Shown here: positions 55,041-62,911 of the stretch, in pieces
Layout of the letters: the number at the start of each line of letters is the position of its first letter
Position numbering within the stretch: position 1 is the first letter of the stretch
Assembly: GCF_001661595.2 (NCBI RefSeq)
Contig: NZ_LYPF02000015.1
Location: 62,001 to 126,000 of the forward strand
DNA from: Crocinitomix algicola
GTDB taxonomy: Bacteria > Bacteroidota > Bacteroidia > Flavobacteriales_D > Crocinitomicaceae
DNA length: 64,000 bases
Reading direction: 5' to 3'
Program-made: the position numbers and the translations under genes
The notes under the pieces: generated by a model
What the model was told of the DNA's origin: nothing
Databases searched by the model: none
What the model saw: the letters and a program-made list of their open reading frames with translations, nothing else

Positions 55041-57764
55041 ATGAAAAACGTAATTTTAATGTTGTCCATAATGGGCCTCATCAGTACAAGCTTTGCTCAA
55101 TCCGTTCAGTTAAAAGGCGCTGTTCATTCAATAGAGGGTGATTCAATACCGGGTGCTTCAGTAATGTTGATTGGGGCTGTGGATTCACTACTAAAAACCT
55201 ATGCCATTACCGATAAAAATGGTGCTTTTAAGTTGGTGGGTGTCAAGTCAGGCGATTATATTGCGAAAGTTTCTTTTTATGGTTACCAGCCTTTAGAATA
55301 TGGCTTTTCGGTAGACCAATCTGGAGATAATCAACAGTTGCCGATTTTTCATTTAGAACCAAAACTTTTAGATGCGGTGGTGATTGATGAACATTTTCAA
55401 CCCATTCAAATAAAAGGAGACACCTTGGAGTATGATTCTAGAGCTTTTGAAGTGAAAGAACATGATGTTGTTGAAGATTTATTAAAACAATTACCAGGTG
55501 TTGAGGTACAGGAAGATGGCTCAATAAAAGTACAAGGAAAAGATGTTCAACAAGTGACCGTGGATGGCGAAAAATTTTTTGGAGAAGATGCATCGGTAGC
55601 TACTAAAAATTTACCTGCCAATGCTGTGTCTAAAATTCAAGTTTTCGACAAAACTTCTGAGCAATCTGAATTCACAGGAATTGATGATGGCTCGGAAACA
55701 ACAACCATTAATATTAAACTTAAAGAATCTCACAAAAAAGGAGTATTTGGCAATATTGCTCTGAGTGGTGGAAGTGAAATTCCAACCAATGAATCATTGC
55801 GCTACGAGACGAAAGGAAATGTTTTCTACTTCAAGAAAGATTGGCAAATTTCATTAATAGGAATGTCCAACAATATTAATCAAACAGGTTTTACATTTAG
55901 TGATTATCGAAATTTTATGGGTGGTGCTCAAACTATGCGAAGAGGTGGTGGTGATTTGGGTGGATTATCATTAAGTGATGGGAATGCTGATGATGGATTT
56001 TTAACTACGCACGCAACAGGTATAAATGTGAGTTACAAACCTTCGGATAAAACAACTCTATCGACTTCTTTTTTCTTAAATAATTTTGATAAAACCTATC
56101 AAAAATCATTATTCCGAGAAACATATTATAATGATTCCACTTTTTTCACTGATGAGTTCGCTGTACAAAATAGCAATTCCATCAATGGGAGGGGAACGCT
56201 TTTCTTTCAGCAGAAATTTGATTCTACCCAACAGCTTAACTTCAATCTCTGGGGTGAACTGGGAGAAACAGCTTATTTGAATGATAATTTAATAAAGAAT
56301 TACAATAGTGAAGATGGACTTTTTAGTTCTTTCACTACGGCGCTTAATCAAGATGATTTTAACTATTCCTTTAATAGCTCAGCAGATTACCGCAAAAAAT
56401 TCCTAAAACCAGGTCGTTATACAGGATTAGATTTAGCTTATGATCGAGATAATTCGGATATACAAACCTACTTAAGTTACCTTAACACGCTAGTCAATGA
56501 CGGGGTACCGGTTGAAACAGTAACCAATCAAGATCAATACACCCTTTCAACAACTGACAATTTTTCGGGAGCTTGGACATGGTCTGAACCCATCACAAAA
56601 AATCAATTATTGCAGGCGGATTTAGGATACAAAAGAAGTTCAGAATCGCGGAATCGATCAGTTTATGACATTTTGGATGATCAACAGTCTGAAAACATTG
56701 TACTTTCCGGACTGGGTGATTACTTACAAACTTCTTACTACGGAGAACTTCGTCACAAATTTATTGCAAATACCTTTAACACTACGATAGGTTTAAATTA
56801 CGAACATTTAATTTTATCGGGGGCAGCAATTTTTGCCAGTTCACAACCTTACGATTATATTTTTCCCAACTTAAGAATTGACTGGGATCCGAATAAAAAA
56901 TCTAATCTCCGAATTGATTATACAACTTCAATAAACGCCCCAAGTTTAAATCAACTTCAACCCTTACAAGACAATACTAATCCCTCGCAATTGATTTTGG
57001 GAAATACTGACTTAACTCCTGAGTACGCGCATCGTTTAAATCTACGGTTCAGAAATATAAATCAATATAATTTTAGTTTTTTCATGGCGAATATAACCGG
57101 GGAATACACGGAAAATAATATTGTTTATTCGCAAAATTTAAACGAATTTTATGTGACAGAATTGAGTCCTGAAAACATTGGTAGTGAGAAAAGTTTATCC
57201 GCATTTGCCGCATACGGTGCATCTGTTCATCGTTTAAAAACCAAATTTAGAATTCGAGGAAATGGATCAGTATCCAATGGTTTGGTCAATCTAAATCAAA
57301 CTCAAGATGCTTATACAACCTATAGCTTCAGTCCGGTAATTTCAATTGAAAATATTGGGAAATCTATTGTTGATTTACGTTCGGGTTTAGGGTATAATTA
57401 TTCTATCAATACCTATAAGGACAATTCTAGTTTTAACAACGATTATCAAAACATTAATTATTATGTTAATATGACTTTTAAACTAAAAGATCGATGGGAG
57501 TTTAACCCAATATTTCAACATTATTTTTATCCTGATTTTGAAACCAATAATGAAATTATGCTTTTGGATTTTAATATTGCTTTAAACTTATTGGAAAGTC
57601 GAAAACTACAAATTTTTGTTTCGGGAAAAGATTTATTGAATCAAAATACGGGCTTTAATCAATACTACTTACAAAATATCTACGAACGTGAGTTGACTGA
57701 GACACTCGGTCGTTATGTGATGCTTGGTTTAAAATATTCGTTTGAACGATTTGGAGGACAATAA
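55041..57764 (+). CDS. Large outer-membrane beta-barrel protein (TonB receptor-like)
   Basis: A 907-residue outer-membrane protein. The signal peptide ends near residue 20. A carboxypeptidase regulatory-like domain (about 22-110; LKGAVHSIEGDSIPGASVML) is followed by a plug-like part (about 125-230; LKQLPGVEVQEDGSIKVQGK, VTVDGEKFFGEDASVATKNL) and a long barrel ending in FERFGGQ. It is the PF14905-like group with a plug, pairs with the GLPGLI protein upstream, and probably takes up or exports a small peptide or nutrient; the ligand is unknown. A bidirectional terminator follows. Confidence 0.88.
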   Translation: MKNVILMLSIMGLISTSFAQSVQLKGAVHSIEGDSIPGASVMLIGAVDSLLKTYAITDKNGAFKLVGVKSGDYIAKVSFYGYQPLEYGFSVDQSGDNQQLPIFHLEPKLLDAVVIDEHFQPIQIKGDTLEYDSRAFEVKEHDVVEDLLKQLPGVEVQEDGSIKVQGKDVQQVTVDGEKFFGEDASVATKNLPANAVSKIQVFDKTSEQSEFTGIDDGSETTTINIKLKESHKKGVFGNIALSGGSEIPTNESLRYETKGNVFYFKKDWQISLIGMSNNINQTGFTFSDYRNFMGGAQTMRRGGGDLGGLSLSDGNADDGFLTTHATGINVSYKPSDKTTLSTSFFLNNFDKTYQKSLFRETYYNDSTFFTDEFAVQNSNSINGRGTLFFQQKFDSTQQLNFNLWGELGETAYLNDNLIKNYNSEDGLFSSFTTALNQDDFNYSFNSSADYRKKFLKPGRYTGLDLAYDRDNSDIQTYLSYLNTLVNDGVPVETVTNQDQYTLSTTDNFSGAWTWSEPITKNQLLQADLGYKRSSESRNRSVYDILDDQQSENIVLSGLGDYLQTSYYGELRHKFIANTFNTTIGLNYEHLILSGAAIFASSQPYDYIFPNLRIDWDPNKKSNLRIDYTTSINAPSLNQLQPLQDNTNPSQLILGNTDLTPEYAHRLNLRFRNINQYNFSFFMANITGEYTENNIVYSQNLNEFYVTELSPENIGSEKSLSAFAAYGASVHRLKTKFRIRGNGSVSNGLVNLNQTQDAYTTYSFSPVISIENIGKSIVDLRSGLGYNYSINTYKDNSSFNNDYQNINYYVNMTFKLKDRWEFNPIFQHYFYPDFETNNEIMLLDFNIALNLLESRKLQIFVSGKDLLNQNTGFNQYYLQNIYERELTETLGRYVMLGLKYSFERFGGQ

Positions 57765-57765
57765 A

Positions 57766-57800
57766 AAACGGGTTACCGTTATTTGTAACCCGTTTATTTC
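57766..57800. terminator. Bidirectional terminator
   Basis: AAACGGGTTAC (57766-57776) pairs perfectly with GTAACCCGTTT (57785-57795). It lies between convergent genes. Confidence 0.85.
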
Positions 57801-57802
57801 AA

Positions 57803-59722
57803 TTATTTTTTGATAATTTTCTCTGTAATTCTCCCTGTATTATTACTTAATTCTAGAAAATACAATCCATCAGCAAGGTCGTTAAGATTCAATTGATGAA
57901 TGTTTAGACCAACACCTTGCTCTAAAACTTTACCGTTGATATCCAGAATTACAAAATTAAAGGTCCCATCAAGTAAAATTTCCAATTCCCCGTTGGTTGG
58001 ATTTGGATAAACTTCAACTTGAGAATGGCTTAATTCAATAATATTCACTTGACTCGATACGGTAATATTCTCCTCAACATCTTGACATTCATTTTCATCT
58101 TGAACGATAACGGTATATGTTCCTCCCTCAATACCTGTTAAATCCTCTGAGTCATCAAAGTCACCAGTACCATCATTATCCCAATCAAATGTATAACCCG
58201 GTGTACCTCCTGTCACTTCTATTTCTATACTTCCATCAGATCCAAGGACTTCATCAGTAACGCTATAGGAGATTATTTCAGGTAATTCATTAACAGTTAT
58301 ATCAATACTTGCTTCATTACTACAACCCTCCTCATCATCGTAACCCGTTACAGTATAACTATATTCACCTGTTGACATTGGAGTAAACGGAACCCCATTT
58401 TCAACACCTTCGGTCCATGTGTATGTTGCTGCACCCGTTCCATTCAAAGTCACTGACTCTCCCAAACAAATATTCAAATCAGAAGCGGTAGCACCCACAG
58501 TTGGCGACTCTATGACTGTAATTGTAATTTCATCAGAACCCGAACAACCGTGCCAATCCTCTCCCATAACTTCAAATGTAAAAGTTCCCAATTCATCCAT
58601 GATAAATGGTTCATCATCTTCAATATCACCCGGCGTCCAAGTATAAAAAGCACCACCAGAACCATAAAGGGTAACTTCATGACCAAAACAAACTATTTCA
58701 GGATCTGCATTCGCTACAATTTCGGGGTCTTCATGTACTTCAATTTCAATTTCAACTGGGCAATCCGTCCCCGAAGTACTGACAGCAGTAAAGATATAGG
58801 TTCCCTCACCGCCAGGTAGAAAAGGAACATCATTCTCTATTCCATCGTCCCACATGGCAACACCACCCGTAATTGAAGTTGCGCTCAATGTTACTTCTTC
58901 ACCGATACATAAATCATAATCTGACACCTCTATTTCCATACCCACACATAGTTCAGTAATGATGACATATCCATTTCCGATATTACCACCTACGGTATGC
59001 ACAACCTCTATGGCATCCGGATGCGTATAACTACTCCCGCCACCTGCTCCTTCAAAGCAGCCAGACCCGCCTCCATAGTAACCGCCACCTCCACCAACAC
59101 CGAAGGAGCCTGTATTATCACCTCCTAAACCAAATTCACCATTGTGATTATCACCACAAGAACCGTGACCAGTTGGTCCAGCAATTCCTCCTGCCACTTG
59201 CGTACCTCCACTTCCAGTATACTGACAATCTGAACAAGAATAAAGGCAACCTCCTTCTGCCTCAAGACCCCCTCCATGACCTCCTTCTGCCGTCCATGTT
59301 CCGCAATTACTTGCCGAACCGCCGCCTCCACCAGCAACTGCTATTCTATCTGCCAACCCATAAGGTGACACACGTATGTCAGACGCTCCGCCGCCTCCCC
59401 CATAGTTTTCATTTGTTCCCGGTGTACCTCCACCATTATAACCTCCTGTTGTTGCCGTTCCTTCTCCTCCAACATAGATTTCCAAGGTTTCACCAGGCGT
59501 TACGGGAATAATTGCTTCGACAATGCCTCCTTCACCAATTGGACCAAAACCATCACCTCCAGCTAACTCTACTTGAATAGATGTTATACCCGCAGGCACT
59601 TCATAAGTCTGCACATCGCCTGTATAAAAAAAAGTATGTGTTTCTTGTGAATTTGCTGCATTGTCAAGTCCACCAAAAAATAAAAAAGTTAAAACACTTA
59701 AAACGTAAGTTTTTCTAGTCAT
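57803..59722 (-). CDS. Glycine-rich secreted protein with SprB-like repeat and T9SS sorting domain
   Basis: A 639-residue surface protein. A signal peptide is followed by a glycine-rich domain (about 26-260; AGGDGFGPIGEGG, YGGGGGASDIRVS, AGGGGGSAS), then three PKD/Ig-like repeats of about 80 residues, each with a DLCIGE or NICLGE-type strand and a YTWxxG segment. A SprB-like repeat (DNDGTGDFDDSEDLTGIEGG) and a type A sorting domain (VYPNPTNGELEIL to TEKIIKK) finish it. A cell-surface adhesin or matrix role is likely. It is the only gene on its strand between the receptor and DUF1287 genes. Confidence 0.87.
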   Translation of the reverse strand: MTRKTYVLSVLTFLFFGGLDNAANSQETHTFFYTGDVQTYEVPAGITSIQVELAGGDGFGPIGEGGIVEAIIPVTPGETLEIYVGGEGTATTGGYNGGGTPGTNENYGGGGGASDIRVSPYGLADRIAVAGGGGGSASNCGTWTAEGGHGGGLEAEGGCLYSCSDCQYTGSGGTQVAGGIAGPTGHGSCGDNHNGEFGLGGDNTGSFGVGGGGGYYGGGSGCFEGAGGGSSYTHPDAIEVVHTVGGNIGNGYVIITELCVGMEIEVSDYDLCIGEEVTLSATSITGGVAMWDDGIENDVPFLPGGEGTYIFTAVSTSGTDCPVEIEIEVHEDPEIVANADPEIVCFGHEVTLYGSGGAFYTWTPGDIEDDEPFIMDELGTFTFEVMGEDWHGCSGSDEITITVIESPTVGATASDLNICLGESVTLNGTGAATYTWTEGVENGVPFTPMSTGEYSYTVTGYDDEEGCSNEASIDITVNELPEIISYSVTDEVLGSDGSIEIEVTGGTPGYTFDWDNDGTGDFDDSEDLTGIEGGTYTVIVQDENECQDVEENITVSSQVNIIELSHSQVEVYPNPTNGELEILLDGTFNFVILDINGKVLEQGVGLNIHQLNLNDLADGLYFLELSNNTGRITEKIIKK

Positions 59723-59841
59723 AGGGGAAAATTTTAAATTAAAAAGTTACTTCTAATTTAAATCAATACAACCTGAAAAACAAGTGGTTAACAAAAGATT
59801 TATGAGATGTCAAAAAAAAAACAAAACTTTGAAACGAATTA

Positions 59842-60426
59842 TTAAAAGCCGAACCTGTAATGACCAATAATTTTATAATTGAACAGACAATCTTCTAATA
59901 CTTGGCCCGCCCCAATATTATGAATTATTTGATACCTATGACCATCATTAGATTTAATTGCTGAAACAATACCGATATGCGTTATGGCTCCACCCAGATT
60001 CCAACACACAATATCACCGGGTAAGTAATCAAAAGAATTTTGACTGACTGTAAGGGTTTTTCCATGCCTTTCAAAAAAGGTCATTAAGTTGGGAACGCGC
60101 CTATGATCAATATTTTTATCCGGTTGAGTTAAACCCCATTTTTGCGGGTAACTTTTAAAATTATTTCGCATATCTTCATGTACTAATTGTTGCAAATCAA
60201 TACCAAATTTTCGATACGCTCGAATGACAACATCTGTGCATACCCCACGATCAGCAGGAACATCACCATTGGGATAAGTTAAACTAAAGTACGAAGGATC
60301 GTAAATGACATGTTGCTTAGTTAAGTGTAAAGCAGAATCGGCGAAGGTGATATATAAGCTTGTTTGGCTAATGCCATGAAAGCCTAAAAAAAATAGCGTT
60401 ATAAGAAATAGAGAACGATTTAACAT
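59842..60426 (-). CDS. DUF1287 protein (NlpC/P60-like)
   Basis: A 194-residue exported DUF1287 protein. The signal peptide ends near residue 20. The core has a catalytic-like cysteine in RGVCTDVVIRAYR and a histidine in GGAITHIGIVS, consistent with an NlpC/P60-type cysteine hydrolase fold that acts on peptidoglycan or peptides. Activity is not established for the family. It stands alone; short AT-rich gaps flank it. Confidence 0.9.
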   Translation of the reverse strand: MLNRSLFLITLFFLGFHGISQTSLYITFADSALHLTKQHVIYDPSYFSLTYPNGDVPADRGVCTDVVIRAYRKFGIDLQQLVHEDMRNNFKSYPQKWGLTQPDKNIDHRRVPNLMTFFERHGKTLTVSQNSFDYLPGDIVCWNLGGAITHIGIVSAIKSNDGHRYQIIHNIGAGQVLEDCLFNYKIIGHYRFGF

Positions 60427-60571
60427 GGATAGAATTTTTATAAAGTAACCGATTAGTTTGAAGGCCTCCTAGTTTTTCATCACTAAAGCCGAATGGTTTA
60501 AAATTTTTTAACAGCTATTGTAAAACATTTTCTTTGCGGGCGAGTTAAAAGGTAAACTAAAAACTAAAGTA

Positions 60572-61006
60572 ATGAAACCGTTAAAACTATTGCTCCTGTT
60601 AGGATTAACCTCAATTTTTACGATTGGCCAAGCAGCAACTCTAAAAATTGCAATCAAAAATATCCGTTCATCCAAGGGTAGAGTTTCAATAGGACTTTAC
60701 AAGAATGACGACGCTTTTCAGAACGACAGACCAATGAAAAAGATAAAGATTAGTAAATCCGCTTTAAAAGGGGGTAAACTGAGTTACTCTCTAGATTTAC
60801 CTGCAGGGACATATGGTCTTGCATTGTTAGATGATGAAAATAGTAACGATGAAATGGACAGTAATTTTATTGGCATTCCAAACGAAGGTTATGGTTTTTC
60901 CAATTATGTTCATTCCGGAATGTTTAAACCGTCATTTTCTGATTTTAAATTTACCGTAAAGGATGGTGTTATCAATTCTGTGACAATTGCAGTAGACTAT
61001 TTTTGA
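60572..61006 (+). CDS. DUF2141 protein
   Basis: A 144-residue exported protein of the DUF2141 family. A signal peptide (to about residue 21) is followed by a single beta-sandwich-like domain: LKIAIKNIRSSKGRVSIGLY, LDLPAGTYGLALLDDENSNDEMD and FIGIPNEGYGFSNY, all typical. The function is unknown. Convergent with the DUF2007 gene, ten bases apart. Confidence 0.92.
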   Translation: MKPLKLLLLLGLTSIFTIGQAATLKIAIKNIRSSKGRVSIGLYKNDDAFQNDRPMKKIKISKSALKGGKLSYSLDLPAGTYGLALLDDENSNDEMDSNFIGIPNEGYGFSNYVHSGMFKPSFSDFKFTVKDGVINSVTIAVDYF

Positions 61007-61016
61007 TGGCCCTTTA

Positions 61017-61397
61017 TTAGGATAAAAAAGCGATTATTAGCGCGAAACAGAGCGCAAATAAAAAGAATAAACCAATTAAACGATAAACGAGTTGAAGTTT
61101 ACCAAAAAATGGTATTTTTTGTGTGAGTTGATTAAAACGAACCATAAACGGAGACGGTTCATTTTCTTTTGCTGTTTGAATTCCGAAAGATTCTAAAATG
61201 GGTTCAGCACGTACCAAGTCGGTTTGGTTGATAAAAAGTTTAACACCACCAATTGCATTTGAATAAAAATTATGAACTTGTACTGTTAATTCGTCTTGCG
61301 TAAAGCAGGTAATCCCTTCTGACTCTAGTTTACTTCGGAGGACAATTACTTCATGTGGAAACTCAAAACTTGCTATTTTTACCCAACCATCTTTCAT
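61017..61397 (-). CDS. DUF2007 membrane protein
   Basis: A 126-residue protein. The N-terminal DUF2007 (signal-transducing ATPase-tail-like) domain has WVKIASFEFPHEVIVLRSKL and GGVKLFINQTDLVRAEPIL. A C-terminal membrane helix (about 100-122) anchors it to the inner membrane. Role unknown. Three bases downstream of the OsmC gene, so in one operon with it. Confidence 0.85.
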   Translation of the reverse strand: MKDGWVKIASFEFPHEVIVLRSKLESEGITCFTQDELTVQVHNFYSNAIGGVKLFINQTDLVRAEPILESFGIQTAKENEPSPFMVRFNQLTQKIPFFGKLQLVYRLIGLFFLFALCFALIIAFLS

Positions 61398-61400
61398 CGA

Positions 61401-61796
61401 TTAATTACTTTGAATTTCAGGCTCGATATTGGTCATAAACTCGCAAGAATTTGTAATAAAATTCATAACATTAGCTTTGGCATGTAATTCTTTCGCTAAA
61501 ACTAATTGAGATTTATTATCGATTTGAACGATGGGACAAATTGTAATCTCTTTAAATTTACGAATACCATCATCTGTTTTAATTACGATACCTTTTGCTT
61601 TATCCTGATAGTTGAGGATATTAATACCATTTGATTTACAGAGGTTCTGGTATAAAACCATGTGACAAGCTGATAATGAAGATAAAAATAAGTCTTCTGG
61701 ACTTTGGTTTACTTCTGTGTCTAGTTTTGCCGAATCATCTTCTCCCCCTTGCCTTCCAGACCATTCGACTTTGATTTCACCGTATTGATCACTCAT
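61401..61796 (-). CDS. OsmC-family peroxide-reducing protein
   Basis: A 131-residue OsmC/Ohr-like protein, a class of thiol peroxidases or related regulators. The conserved cysteines are in SLSACHMVLYQN and NSCEFMTN, about 65 residues apart, in a normal fold order. The start (MSDQYGEIKVEWSG) fits the family. Whether it acts on organic peroxides is not known. First gene of an operon with the DUF2007 gene. Confidence 0.88.
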   Translation of the reverse strand: MSDQYGEIKVEWSGRQGGEDDSAKLDTEVNQSPEDLFLSSLSACHMVLYQNLCKSNGINILNYQDKAKGIVIKTDDGIRKFKEITICPIVQIDNKSQLVLAKELHAKANVMNFITNSCEFMTNIEPEIQSN

Positions 61797-61925
61797 ATAC
61801 TTAGGATTGCGTATTTAGTTTAGTGTATTGTTCAATAAAGTTAATCAAATATTGCAAATATGCTACAGAATAAGAGAGAGCCTGCCATAAATTCATAAGA
61901 GTGTTTAAAACCTAACATTTTATCC

Positions 61926-62029
61926 GCGTTAGGGATTGCAGCAATTGTTTAAGCTCCCCGACTTAGGCGGGAGCGAGTGCGAAAAGCCCGACACTTTATG
62001 TGTTTACTAAGTAAAGTGGAACGCCCTAA
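61926..62029. repeat. Palindromic intergenic repeat element, copy 2
   Basis: A 104-base block begins GCGTTAGGGATTGCAGC and ends ACGCCCTAA, so TTAGGG and CCCTAA form short terminal inverted repeats. Inside are GCTCCC/GGGAGC (a hairpin around CGACTTAGGC), GCGAAAAGCCCGACA, and a perfect CACTTTA/TAAAGTG pair. The GGGATTG start and AAAGCCCG part match, in reverse, the ends of the block at 11655-11806. It occupies the gap between the OsmC and L,D-transpeptidase genes and may be transcribed. Confidence 0.6.
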
Positions 62030-62032
62030 AAA

Positions 62033-62779
62033 TTATTCCTCAACAGTATGCCTCCCATTGGATAAAAAACCAATTTTAGGTAGTGTTTTGTTTTGATTAA
62101 ATAGGTCATACCCTTTTTTTAGGTCTTGCCACAAGCCGAGATTGGCTGAATTATTGGAAAAACTTGTACGAAGATATGCATAGTTTTCAGCTGTTAATTC
62201 GGTAGGAAAAATTGTGATTGGTATTGTTGTTTGACCATTATTTCGTGCCTCAACACACATGACATAGAGCTCCTTAATTTCTGGGTCTGTTATAGGTAAG
62301 CATCCAATTGTAACGCATGAACCATGAATGTAAATATCTCCTCCCAATTTGTGTTGATCTCCTAATATTCGATCAGATTTGTTGGGATAATTTATTCCCA
62401 ATGACAAATAAAATGTACTTGACGGATTAAAAATATTTATGTGATAAAAACCTTCCGGAACTTGCAAATCTCCTTCTTTTCGCTTTGGTCCTATGACTCC
62501 AGAAGATGCGCAGATAGCGTACTTTTTAATTAATTGAAATTGATCATCGGACTTATTTTTACCCCACAACTCCAATATTTTATCATGCTTAAAAGCTCTC
62601 AAATAAAGGTTTAGATGCTCTATTTTAATGTTATGGTTGTTTAACATTTCTACAACCTCACTTTCTTTATCGGTATAGGCTTGCCGCACGCGTGGATATT
62701 TTAATTGCTCTGATTTAAAAGAGACACCAACACTGAGGGAAAAGATAAAAATTAATATTAAGCCACTTAAAACCTTCAT
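62033..62779 (-). CDS. YafK-like L,D-transpeptidase
   Basis: A 248-residue exported protein with a signal peptide (to about residue 20) and a YkuD-fold L,D-transpeptidase domain (about 40-190). The active site IHGSCVTIGCLPITD is of the YafK (DpaA) type, H-G-x-C-V-(S/T)-I-G-C, rather than the usual GCIR form, and INYPNKSDR upstream fits it. In enterics, YafK cuts the link between Braun's lipoprotein and peptidoglycan. Bacteroidota lack that lipoprotein, so the substrate here is unknown. Alone on its strand, with the repeat element downstream. Confidence 0.88.
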   Translation of the reverse strand: MKVLSGLILIFIFSLSVGVSFKSEQLKYPRVRQAYTDKESEVVEMLNNHNIKIEHLNLYLRAFKHDKILELWGKNKSDDQFQLIKKYAICASSGVIGPKRKEGDLQVPEGFYHINIFNPSSTFYLSLGINYPNKSDRILGDQHKLGGDIYIHGSCVTIGCLPITDPEIKELYVMCVEARNNGQTTIPITIFPTELTAENYAYLRTSFSNNSANLGLWQDLKKGYDLFNQNKTLPKIGFLSNGRHTVEE

Positions 62780-62911
62780 GAAAATTTGTATGATTTAAAA
62801 ATAGAAGAATTTAGGACAAGTGGCAAACCATCATCATGATGTTAACTTTTTTTAATAATAGGAGGTAGTTAAACTATCCTCCCTTTATCATCAACAAAAA
62901 AAAACGAAAAC

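Noticed and set aside
62856-62880. Intrinsic terminator after the PhoH gene (GGAGG..CCTCC hairpin)
   Set aside because: The stem is interrupted by a bulge and is not followed by a convincing T run on the minus strand.
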